Of a DNA stretch of 61,712 nt, positions 26,148 through 34,076 are shown piece after piece. The notes beneath the pieces are model-generated. The model ran no database searches and had not been told where the DNA came from. It worked only from the letters and a program-made list of their open reading frames with translations. The stretch covers positions 1 to 61,712 of the forward strand of contig JAOZHX010000007.1 in assembly GCA_026014665.1 (NCBI GenBank), read 5' to 3'. Origin of the DNA: Candidatus Bathyarchaeota archaeon. Lineage in GTDB: Archaea > Thermoproteota > Bathyarchaeia > Bathyarchaeales > Bathycorpusculaceae. The position numbers and the translations under genes are program-made. The number at the start of each line of letters is the position of its first letter. Position 1 is the first letter of the stretch.

Positions 26148-28460
26148 ATGTCTTTAATGGTTGCTTCTGAACAGGGTCTTGACGGTAAAAAGAAAATTGG
26201 TCTTTTATCAATCATCGCCTTTGCACTAGCCATAGCAGTCATCCTTTTTTTCAACGTAAGAGAACCTGTTTTTGACCCGCCATATCTTCAGTTTATACTT
26301 CACGCCTTCTTTGTTTTCGGTTCAAGTATTGCCATAGCAGTCATTTCTGTAAGGGCGTATTTGGCGTCTGGCGCCATCAACGTTTTGCTACTTGGCAGCG
26401 CCATCTTTGTCAGCGGGTTATCATCAACCATTGCTTCTTGGACTGTTAGTTTGTCAGTGAATGAAGCGGTAACGATAGGTAACGCTGGGATATTCTTCTC
26501 ATCCATTCTTGTATTAGCTAGCGCCATCACAACTATGGCTGCAAAATCCTATGAAGGCGACAATGATCGAAAAAAAATTCTAGCTGCAATCTATCTGTTC
26601 TGCCTCTTTTTAGTCGTCGCCATCAGTCTGGCAGCAGTTAACGGGTTAACGCCAGTTTTCCTAACACCTGCGGGCCCCACATCAATACGATTGGTTATTT
26701 TAGTGGTTTCAATCGTTCTATACATCGAGAGCGCTTCAATGTTTGGCATGAGGTATTGGCGTTCTAAATCCTTCGTCGTATATTGGTTCTCCCTGGCGCT
26801 TGGGCTATTTTCAACAGCTTTAATAGCCGCCGTTTTTGTGATGCGGTTGGGAGATGTCGCAAATTGGGTATCACGTCTTGCGCTCTACCTTTCAGGAGTG
26901 TATCTTCTAATCGCTCTTTTGAGTCGTGAATCAAAAAAAGAAGGCTTAAGCGGGCTATCGGCAAATTGGGCACAGGCATTTAAGCTTGACCCTAAACAGT
27001 CAGAAACGTTGTTTGCAAACATGCTTAACGGTTTCATGTACTGCAAAATCAACACCGACACAAAGGGAACACCCGTTGACTATACATTTCTTGACGTTAA
27101 CAACGCATATGAGAACATAATTGGGCTCAGAAGAGAGGAGGTCTTGGGGAAAAGATTGACTGATTTCTTTCCAAGCGAGCCAAAGGAGCTTTTCATCGAA
27201 AGGTATGGGCGAGTAGCGCTTACCGGGGAACCCTTAAAGTTTGAAGTCTACAAAGAATCAGCAGGTAAATGGCTAAATGTCTCAGCATATTGCCCCAAAA
27301 AAGGGTATTTCGTATCCATCTTCGAAGACATTACTGAACGCAAAAAAGCGGAAGAAGCCCTTGCAGGCACCAACCGGAAAATAAGAGAAATCTTGGAGAG
27401 CATTGACGATGGTTTCTTCTCCCTAGATATCAATTGGAACTACACTTATGTGAATAACCGCACCATACGTGCAGGCATTGAACTAGGAGTAGGTCCTGAT
27501 TTGGTTGGAAAAAACTTTCTTGAACTGTTTCCACACGTAAGAGGCACAGTATTCGAGAAGAACGTAAATGAAGCAATGACAAAAAAAGAAGTTAAACGTT
27601 TCGAGATGCGCGCTATTAAGCCGACGGGATGGAGAGAATACAGCGTTTTTCCTTCTGGCGAGGGTGTCTCAGTTTTTTGGAGGGATATCACAGACCGCAA
27701 AGGATTGGAGATAAAGCTGGAAGAATACTCAAAGAAGCTGGAGCTTCTGGTGGAGGAGAAAACTAAGCAGTTAAAAGATGCGGAGCGTTTAGCCGCGATT
27801 GGCCAAACCGCGGGTATGGTTGGACACGATATCCGCAACCCCTTGCAGGCTATTGTCAGTGATACTTACTTGCTAAGGACTGATTTGAACTCTCTAAACG
27901 GTGACACAAAACAAAGTATCGAGGAAAGTTTAGATAGCATAGAGAAAAATGTCGACTACATCAACAAGATTGTGCAAGACCTACAGGACTATGCCAGACC
28001 CATCGTTCCCTCGGCTAGAGAAATCGTTGTTGAAGAAGTAATCAAGGATGTTTTAGTCAAGAAAGCGATTCCTAAAAACGTTGAAGCCTCTTACATCATT
28101 GGCAAGGACGCAAGCAAAGTGTTTGCTGACCCAACGCTTCTAAAACGCGTCTTAGCTAACCTTGTCAACAACGCTGTTCAAGCCATGCCCAACGGTGGAA
28201 AACTTGCCATCATAACTCACAGAGAAGCAAATATTGTGGTCATATCAGTTGAGGATACGGGCGGAGGAATCCCGGAGGATATCAAGCATAACCTGTTCAC
28301 GCCCTTGTTCACAACGAAATCGAAGGGTCAGGGTTTTGGATTAGCAGTGGTTAAACGCATGACTGAAGCGTTAGGCGGCACAGTAACGTTTGAGAGCGAA
28401 ATCGGCAAAGGCACAAAGTTCATCGTGCAGTTGCCTTCAACAAATAAGCCATTAAAATAA
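26148..28460 (+). CDS. Membrane-bound PAS-PAS sensor histidine kinase
   Basis: A 770-aa kinase. Residues about 15-250 hold seven to eight membrane helices. PAS 1 (about 280-400) ends FEDITERKKAEEAL; PAS 2 (about 405-520) ends WRDITDRKGLEIK. A coiled-coil and HisKA segment carries the phospho-acceptor His560 in MVGHDIRNPLQAI. The ATPase domain has NLVNNAVQAMP, VEDTGGGIP and FTTKSKGQGFGLAV. The start is likely ATG 26148; TTG 26142 is also in frame. There is no response regulator beside it, so signals probably go to an unlinked partner. Confidence 0.93.
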   Translation: MSLMVASEQGLDGKKKIGLLSIIAFALAIAVILFFNVREPVFDPPYLQFILHAFFVFGSSIAIAVISVRAYLASGAINVLLLGSAIFVSGLSSTIASWTVSLSVNEAVTIGNAGIFFSSILVLASAITTMAAKSYEGDNDRKKILAAIYLFCLFLVVAISLAAVNGLTPVFLTPAGPTSIRLVILVVSIVLYIESASMFGMRYWRSKSFVVYWFSLALGLFSTALIAAVFVMRLGDVANWVSRLALYLSGVYLLIALLSRESKKEGLSGLSANWAQAFKLDPKQSETLFANMLNGFMYCKINTDTKGTPVDYTFLDVNNAYENIIGLRREEVLGKRLTDFFPSEPKELFIERYGRVALTGEPLKFEVYKESAGKWLNVSAYCPKKGYFVSIFEDITERKKAEEALAGTNRKIREILESIDDGFFSLDINWNYTYVNNRTIRAGIELGVGPDLVGKNFLELFPHVRGTVFEKNVNEAMTKKEVKRFEMRAIKPTGWREYSVFPSGEGVSVFWRDITDRKGLEIKLEEYSKKLELLVEEKTKQLKDAERLAAIGQTAGMVGHDIRNPLQAIVSDTYLLRTDLNSLNGDTKQSIEESLDSIEKNVDYINKIVQDLQDYARPIVPSAREIVVEEVIKDVLVKKAIPKNVEASYIIGKDASKVFADPTLLKRVLANLVNNAVQAMPNGGKLAIITHREANIVVISVEDTGGGIPEDIKHNLFTPLFTTKSKGQGFGLAVVKRMTEALGGTVTFESEIGKGTKFIVQLPSTNKPLK

Positions 28461-28604
28461 TCGGACAGCAGTGAACAAACAGAATAAGCAGTGATCCATT
28501 AAAAAAGCTCACCCAAGGAATCGCGCTTCGCCTACATGCCTCATTCTATAAGCGTTAAGTGAATATAGGGGGTGGAGCGGAGGCAAGAGCAAACATGGGT
28601 ACAT

Positions 28605-30095
28605 TTAGCCTTTTACGACTGCTATGGGAACTAGTCGTGCCACCTTTGTAGCTATCCCCACCTTGTCGCTTACGTCCGCCACCACGTCAACGTTCTTGTA
28701 GGCTGGGTCGGCTTCCTCAGCCAAAACTGATGCACTAGCAGCCCTGACCACGATGCCTCGCTTTTCAAGAGCTGTTTTGATGTCTCCGCCCCAGTATTGT
28801 CGCTTTGCAGCTGAACGGCTCATCATTCGCCCTGCGCCGTGTGCTGTGGAGCCAAAGGTTAATTCCATGGCTTTCTGTGTTCCAACAAGCACCCAAGAAC
28901 TCGTGCCCATGCTGCCTGGTATGAGGACAGGCTGACCTTCACTTCGGTAATCTGCGGGAACCGCCGAATGATTTGGGGGGAACGCGCGGGTGGCACCTTT
29001 GCGGTGTACCCAAACTTTCTTGTCGATGCCGTCTATGTTGTGGGTTTCCAGTTTAGCGATGTTGTGAGCAACATCATAAACCAGTTTTAACCCAAACTTT
29101 TCGGGGTCTTCTCGGTATACCTGCTGGAAACTCTGTCTCACCCAATGCATGATTGCTTGCCGATTACAGAACGCATAGTTAACCGCGCAAGCCATCGCTT
29201 CGATGTAATCGCGAGCTTCACTGCTGTTGCCGGGCGCACAGGCTAATTCACGGTCAGGAAGCGAAATCTTGTATTTTTGCACTGCGTGCTCCATGACCCG
29301 CAGATAATCCGAGCAGACCTGATGACCATAACCTCGTGAGCCACAGTGAATCATAACTGTAACTTGACCCTCATGTGTTAACCCGAAAGCCTTCGCGGTT
29401 TTCTGATTGAAGATTTTATCGACTTTTTGGATCTCTAAAAAATGGTTCCCAGAGCCCAAAGTGCCAATCTGCGTTAACCCACGGCTTTTAGCGGTTGAAG
29501 AAACTTTATCTGGGTTGGCGTTTGCCATATGCCCACCTTCTTCACAGTGTTCAGCATCCTCTGCCCAGCCTAATCCACGGTTGATAAGCCACTGCACGCC
29601 TTCTACAACCAAGCTTTCTAAATCTCGAGAAGAAATTGTGAAGTCTTTGCGTCGACTACCTAAACCTGAGGGAACGTTGCGGAATATGGTTTCAGCCAGA
29701 GGCGCCAACTTGGGACGAATCTCCGCTTCAGTCAGCGTCGTGGAAAGAAGCCTCACGCCACAGTTAATGTCATAGCCTACCCCGCCGGGGCTAATGACAC
29801 CGTTGTCATAATCGGTGGCTGCGACGCCGCCGATTGGAAAACCATAACCCTCATGCCCATCTGGCAAAGTGATAGCGTGCTTATAGATGCCCGGCAACTG
29901 CGCTACGTTGGAGCATTGCCAAAGCGTGCGATCAGTCTGCATCTTCTCCAGCAGCGCTTGATTAGCAAAAATCACTCCTGGAACCCGCATCGCTGGTTTA
30001 TACTTGGGAATCTGCCATGTGTAATCGTTAACTTTTTCTAGAGGGACTCGCTCAGGGGCGGCTCTGCTTTCGCTTTCACCCAAAACATTTTTCAC
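28605..30095 (-). CDS. rtcB: RNA-splicing ligase RtcB
   Basis: A 496-aa ligase of the usual family length. Metal and catalytic motifs are visible: His81 in DGHEGYGFPIGG, Asp109 and Cys112 in VGYDINCGVRL, GSGNHFLEI, HCGSRGYGHQ and the guanylylated histidine in STAHGAGRMMSR. It joins 2',3'-cyclic phosphate and 5'-OH ends; in archaea it is the tRNA splicing ligase. No intein is present. The tRNA-Arg at 55693 needs such a ligase. It sits downstream of an MBL-fold gene with a 35-nt gap; no archease gene is here. Confidence 0.96.
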   Translation of the reverse strand: MKNVLGESESRAAPERVPLEKVNDYTWQIPKYKPAMRVPGVIFANQALLEKMQTDRTLWQCSNVAQLPGIYKHAITLPDGHEGYGFPIGGVAATDYDNGVISPGGVGYDINCGVRLLSTTLTEAEIRPKLAPLAETIFRNVPSGLGSRRKDFTISSRDLESLVVEGVQWLINRGLGWAEDAEHCEEGGHMANANPDKVSSTAKSRGLTQIGTLGSGNHFLEIQKVDKIFNQKTAKAFGLTHEGQVTVMIHCGSRGYGHQVCSDYLRVMEHAVQKYKISLPDRELACAPGNSSEARDYIEAMACAVNYAFCNRQAIMHWVRQSFQQVYREDPEKFGLKLVYDVAHNIAKLETHNIDGIDKKVWVHRKGATRAFPPNHSAVPADYRSEGQPVLIPGSMGTSSWVLVGTQKAMELTFGSTAHGAGRMMSRSAAKRQYWGGDIKTALEKRGIVVRAASASVLAEEADPAYKNVDVVADVSDKVGIATKVARLVPIAVVKG

Positions 30096-30130
30096 CTTGC
30101 AATCAGAAGCAAAAGCAGGTTATAAAACGT

Positions 30131-31051
30131 TTATGACTGTTGCTTTTCGAGTTTGCGTTTGGCATAATCCATAAAGCCTCGCACACAGTTCTCAAGCACT
30201 GTTTTAGAGTAGATGCGGTGCGCCTTCACGTAGTCCGCTATAATCGTCATAACTGGGTCTTGCTTGATTATGTTGTCGCGAATTTGCTCCAAGCTTCTGT
30301 TGTGCTTTACGCCTTCTTCTGCGATGTCTGCCCAGAGCTGAATCTGCACCTTGTAATCTCTAAGACGGTTCACTGCATCGTCGGCTTTGCCAAAATGGCT
30401 AAAGTACAGCGCAGAGGGTTTGAGAGCGATGAGCTTATCAAGCGACGCCAAAGCCAAATCGAGGTAGAACGGCGGAGGCGTAGTCGGAACCACAACGTCG
30501 CAGTCCGGAATGTACGTGCCAGCGGCATCTCCAGGGAAAACCCCACCGTTGAAGCTTTCGTGGAAACTCAGATTATGAGAAGCATGACCCAGCGTCTCCA
30601 AAACACACAACTTGCCGCCATCGCCCAAATCGAAAGTGCCCTCTGTTAGCGGGATTATGCGCTCCTCTTGAACAGGTTCGGGCTTGCCAAAGATTTCGCT
30701 CACAAACCCCAACACCTCCTGTGAAGAGGACCAAAGCCGTCGGGGGTCGATGAGGTGGGGCATGCCGTGGGGGTGCACCAGCACCTTGGCGTTTGGCAAA
30801 TGCTTTAGAAGCGTGCCTGCGCCGCCGCCGTGGTCTAAGTGGACATGTGTAATGGCAACGTACTCGATGGCTTGGGGTGCTATGCCCAATTCCTGTATGC
30901 CCAGAAGTAGGTTGGGCACGGAGTTAGTTGGTCCAGACTCGACAAGCAAGGGTTTTGAGCCAGCTATGATGTAGCTGCAAATGAGTTGCTTTATGCCTCC
31001 AGTGTTTAACTCGACTTGGTAGAGTTTTTTGCCGATCCGCTTTGTGTACAT
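30131..31051 (-). CDS. MBL-fold metallo-hydrolase
   Basis: A 306-aa metallo-beta-lactamase-fold hydrolase. The metal motif is THVHLDHGGGAG (HxHxDH), with further ligands in ETLGHASHN and FPGDAAG, and HFGKAD near residue 225. It is a glyoxalase II-like or phosphodiesterase-like member; no RNase-J or other nuclease-specific motif is seen. It is upstream of rtcB on the same strand, with a 35-nt gap, so the two may be co-expressed. Confidence 0.85.
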   Translation of the reverse strand: MYTKRIGKKLYQVELNTGGIKQLICSYIIAGSKPLLVESGPTNSVPNLLLGIQELGIAPQAIEYVAITHVHLDHGGGAGTLLKHLPNAKVLVHPHGMPHLIDPRRLWSSSQEVLGFVSEIFGKPEPVQEERIIPLTEGTFDLGDGGKLCVLETLGHASHNLSFHESFNGGVFPGDAAGTYIPDCDVVVPTTPPPFYLDLALASLDKLIALKPSALYFSHFGKADDAVNRLRDYKVQIQLWADIAEEGVKHNRSLEQIRDNIIKQDPVMTIIADYVKAHRIYSKTVLENCVRGFMDYAKRKLEKQQS

Positions 31052-31266
31052 ATCGACTCCTCATAAAGAGGAAGATAATTGGATACTAAAAGCATAAAGT
31101 TTTCCGACAGGGAATAATAGACCTGAAGTGTACTTCGCTAAAAAACGCTTTGCCTCAACATGGCGTTTCAGAACTTGGCGCCGATGATAAGCTTAAAACG
31201 TAGACTTACGACTTGGCACCTATATAAAAGGGGGCTATCGTTCCCCGCTAACGCAAAACGTCGACA
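31052..31266. other. Intergenic region with promoter for small ORF
   Basis: No long gene is seen in this region. A TATA box TATATAAA lies at 31221-31228, and a GGGG/CCCC hairpin at about 31230-31246 follows it. AAACGC...GCGTTT pairs around 31150-31180. The TATA box fits a start near 31250 and the TTG at 31267. Confidence 0.45.
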
Positions 31267-31536
31267 TTGATTTTAAATCTCGATTTAGGGTTCTTAAGGC
31301 TTAATTTATCAACCGACAATCAAATTAATCAAGGTTACAAATTGGTTCACCAAAAAATCAAGCCCAAACGCAGCCCAATCCTAACGGTAATTCTTTTGCC
31401 CGCATTCATCTTCATAGGCATCATGGGTTTATGTAAAACAAAACAACCCGCCAAAAATCGCTCAAGAACCCAACCTCCCAACGGCAACTTGGAAGTTTAT
31501 CCCAGCTCTCAGACAAGAAAAAACACAGCCAATTAA
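31267..31536 (+). CDS. Candidate small single-helix membrane protein
   Basis: A frame of 89 aa. The N-terminal half is ordinary; the middle (SPILTVILLPAFIFIGIMGL) is a clear membrane helix preceded by basic residues (KIKPKR). The tail is Thr/Asn/Pro-rich. The TATA box at 31221 supports transcription. Small archaeal proteins with a basic segment, a KRSP turn and one helix are common. The start could be later, at TTG near 31342. Function unknown. Confidence 0.4.
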   Translation: MILNLDLGFLRLNLSTDNQINQGYKLVHQKIKPKRSPILTVILLPAFIFIGIMGLCKTKQPAKNRSRTQPPNGNLEVYPSSQTRKNTAN

Positions 31537-31634
31537 AACCAACATCGATTGAACTATTCTCCAAACATTTTCTGCGGTACCTTGCATGCTTGTTGTCAAC
31601 ATTAAACAACCACAATTCCATTTATACTACGCTA

Positions 31635-31815
31635 AGGTTCCATAAACCTGCGAGAAATAGCCATCCAAGAGGTACACCCATGCTTGACGGATCAGTCGTT
31701 AAGCGAGGCAGGAATGCATCACCAAACCCCTAAAGAAGGATTAGGGAACTATTTTTGATGCACACCTCGACTTAAACTTGGGCGATCCGCCAAGCCTACT
31801 TTTGGTTACAGAGCT
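31635..31815 (+). ncRNA. Candidate structured RNA
   Basis: The region is non-coding but strongly foldable. A TATA-like sequence (TTTATACTAC) starts at 31621. AGGTT-CCATA-AACCT forms a hairpin (31635-31649). A long stem combines CGAGG (31704-31708) with CCTCG (31765-31769) and TGCATCA (31715-31721) with TGATGCA (31756-31762), enclosing CCCTAA/TTAGGG. A second stem CTTGG/CCAAG lies at 31777-31794. A T-run (TTTTT at 31834-31838) follows. I do not match it to tRNA, RNase P, SRP or 5S RNA. Confidence 0.35.
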
Positions 31816-31890
31816 ACATTAAGAATTAGCTGGTTTTTCATATAGACTTTATTAAGCCCTAAGATGCAATGCTACCACTCGGGAAGCACC

Positions 31891-32253
31891 ATGAACTACA
31901 AAGCCAACATGCACCCAAAAGTCAGCAAAGCAGAAATCGAAGTCTTCAAAGCCCTCAGTATCGCTGGACTAACAAGCGGCATGGTAACCCAAAAACCCAT
32001 CATCCTAAAAACAACCATCCCCGACTTCTGCTGGATAGAAAAACGCAAAATCGTCTACCTAGACGGCAACCCAGTGCATTGCAACGATAAACAAATAGAA
32101 CGCGACCAAGGAATAGACGAATTGCTGGAAGCCCAAGGCTGGGATGTCCTGCGAATCCCCTATGACCCACCACTAACTGAGAAAGGCTTGCAGGAAATCA
32201 TTGAAGCCATAAAAAGCTTCCTCAACATAGATGAAGAAGAAAAAACAAAGTAA
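31891..32253 (+). CDS. Vsr/PD-(D/E)XK-type endonuclease-like protein
   Basis: A protein of about 120 aa with the fold of very-short-patch repair or DUF559-type nucleases. Motifs: PKVSKAEIEVFKAL (helix), TTIPDFCW (the Asp of the PD motif), KIVYLDGNPVH (the second acidic residue and following His), and GWDVLRIPYDPP at the strand after the active site. The first nine residues of the longer frame (MQCYHSGST) are unlikely to be used; ATG 31891 (MNYKANMHPK) is the better start. It may nick or resolve DNA mismatches; there is no methylase next to it. Confidence 0.72.
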   Translation: MNYKANMHPKVSKAEIEVFKALSIAGLTSGMVTQKPIILKTTIPDFCWIEKRKIVYLDGNPVHCNDKQIERDQGIDELLEAQGWDVLRIPYDPPLTEKGLQEIIEAIKSFLNIDEEEKTK

Positions 32254-32307
32254 ACATATTAATTATTCCAGACTTTCCTATATCCTGCTTTAAGAGAAGG
32301 TTTTTTC

Positions 32308-33246
32308 ATGGACACATCACCACTCGAAAATACCGAAATTTTAATCATCGGAGCAGGTCCCGCAGGATTGACCTCAGCCATATATTCCGCTTGGCTTGGA
32401 TACAAAACAGTTGTTTTAGAATCAAACATCCCAGGTGGAAGGGCATGGTTAGCACCAAAAATCGAGAACTTCCCAGGCTTCCCAGAAGGCATCAAAGGAA
32501 GCGATTTGGTTGAACGGATGAGAAAACAGGCAGAAAGGTTTAACGCCGAATTCCGAAACGACGAAGAAGTAATTGCGTTAGAGCTAAAGGGTACGGAAAA
32601 AAAGGTGGTAACACGCAAACAAACCTACACCACACCCGCTTTAATCATCGCCACCGGAACACAAAGACGCAAACTCAACATCCCCCAAGAAACAGAATTT
32701 CTAGGCCGAGGACTCAGCTACTGCGCGATTTGCGACGGACCATTCTTCCGCCACAAACAGGTCGCTGTCATAGGAAACGGCGACGAAGCAGCAAACGAAG
32801 CATTATCGCTGGCAGATTTGGCAAGCCAAGTCGTCATTGTTACTCAAGAAAAAAGCCTAGACGCCGATGCAGCCCTACTGCAGAAACTTAAGAGCAAACC
32901 AAACTTAGAAACGATTAAGGGTAAAGCAACGCAAATCATCGGCAACCAAGTTGTTAAAGCCATCAAAATCACAGATTTCGACACACAAAAAGAAATAGAA
33001 CACCCAGTCCAAGGCATATTTGTTGCCCTAGGCAGCATACCCCTCACCGCTATAATGCAAAACGCCGGCATCGCAACCGACAAAAACGGCTGTTTAATCG
33101 TCAACAGAAATCAACAGACAAACGTGGACGGAATCTTTGCAGCTGGAGATTGCACATGCGGTGGCATGCAGGTTACCACAGCAGCCGGTGAGGGTGCGAT
33201 GGCGGCAATGCGAGCCTCAGCATACGTTAAACGTAGCTCAACTTAA
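32308..33246 (+). CDS. trxB: Thioredoxin reductase-like flavoprotein TrxB
   Basis: A 312-aa FAD/NAD(P)-binding enzyme. It has GAGPAGLTSAIYSAWLG (FAD), the redox-active CAICDGPFF (CxxC), GNGDEAANEALSLADLA (pyridine nucleotide) and AAGDCTCGGMQVTTAAGEG (FAD). It should reduce thioredoxin or a similar disulfide protein. The GNGDEA sequence differs from the GGGxSAxEE motif of NADPH-type reductases, so cofactor choice is open. It is followed by a zinc-motif protein. Confidence 0.92.
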   Translation: MDTSPLENTEILIIGAGPAGLTSAIYSAWLGYKTVVLESNIPGGRAWLAPKIENFPGFPEGIKGSDLVERMRKQAERFNAEFRNDEEVIALELKGTEKKVVTRKQTYTTPALIIATGTQRRKLNIPQETEFLGRGLSYCAICDGPFFRHKQVAVIGNGDEAANEALSLADLASQVVIVTQEKSLDADAALLQKLKSKPNLETIKGKATQIIGNQVVKAIKITDFDTQKEIEHPVQGIFVALGSIPLTAIMQNAGIATDKNGCLIVNRNQQTNVDGIFAAGDCTCGGMQVTTAAGEGAMAAMRASAYVKRSST

Positions 33247-33345
33247 CGATAAAAATCATCTCAAGTTAACTTGCCCGATTTTTCAGTAAGTAAAACAGTT
33301 AGTTTTTAATATTGGTACCGTTCCTCAAAAAATTAGGGGTAAAGG

Positions 33346-33630
33346 GTGACTAGTTTAAAGAAACGCTTAGACAACGTCCTAAATCAGCTCTCCCAAATGG
33401 ACGCTGAACTTGATGAGCAAGCCGCAGATAACGTGGTGGCTCAACTATCAATCATCAAGAATGCATTCCGAGAATCTGATAGTTGTCCAGTGTGCTGTTT
33501 CTCCTATGATAAAAACTCTAGACTTCTCTGCGATTCCAACGGACCATTGGGCCGCGAAGAGTTCATGAAGAAATGTCGATCATGCCAAGCACAAATCAAG
33601 GAAGCGCTGTCAATACTGCAGAACGCCTAA
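33346..33630 (+). CDS. Small cysteine-motif protein
   Basis: A 94-aa protein with a coiled-coil-like N-terminus (LKKRLDNVLNQLSQMDAELDEQAADNVVAQL) and a C-terminal module with CPVCCF (about 48-53), a lone Cys in LLCDSNGPLG (about 65) and CRSC (about 78-81). This gives a likely four-cysteine zinc site. GTG 33346 is the start, with AAAGG nearby. Function is unknown to me. Confidence 0.6.
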   Translation: MTSLKKRLDNVLNQLSQMDAELDEQAADNVVAQLSIIKNAFRESDSCPVCCFSYDKNSRLLCDSNGPLGREEFMKKCRSCQAQIKEALSILQNA

Positions 33631-33702
33631 ACTCTGTTACTGTACTTATACAATCACACATGCTTTAACCATGCATTTTCTATAGATTTTTCAGGCGATT
33701 TT

Positions 33703-33981
33703 ATGCAAAAAAGCATGCAAAAATACTTGGTCTTGGTGAAACTGAATCCTACAAAAACGGAATCTTTTTTCAATAAGTTTTCGTCGATGGCTTCGACACC
33801 TATCGAAGGCGTAAACATCTATGGCTCTTACAACGTTTTCGGAAACTGGGACATCGCAATTTGGTTCGAAGCAGATAGCAACGATAACGCCATACATTTT
33901 GTAGGCGAGAAAATACGATCTATCGAAGGTGTCTTAGACACTCACACGATGCCAGCCACTACAATCAAAGAATACATGTAA
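33703..33981 (+). CDS. Lrp/AsnC-type ligand-binding domain protein
   Basis: A 92-aa stand-alone RAM/ACT-like domain. KYLVLVKLNPTKTESFFNKF begins the first strand and GVNIYGSYNVFGNWDIAIWFEADS the second, the usual dimeric alpha-beta barrel. There is no DNA-binding half. Such single domains may bind amino acids and modulate Lrp-type regulators. A short region with a strong membrane-free profile and no neighbours in the same operon follows. Confidence 0.8.
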   Translation: MQKSMQKYLVLVKLNPTKTESFFNKFSSMASTPIEGVNIYGSYNVFGNWDIAIWFEADSNDNAIHFVGEKIRSIEGVLDTHTMPATTIKEYM

Positions 33982-34076
33982 ACGCTACTTGATGTGCTCG
34001 AACTCTACCTCTATTTTTTTGGTAGCTTTGTACTCTAATTCTGATTTTCATATTTCTAATTGGGTTCTGAGAGTTT

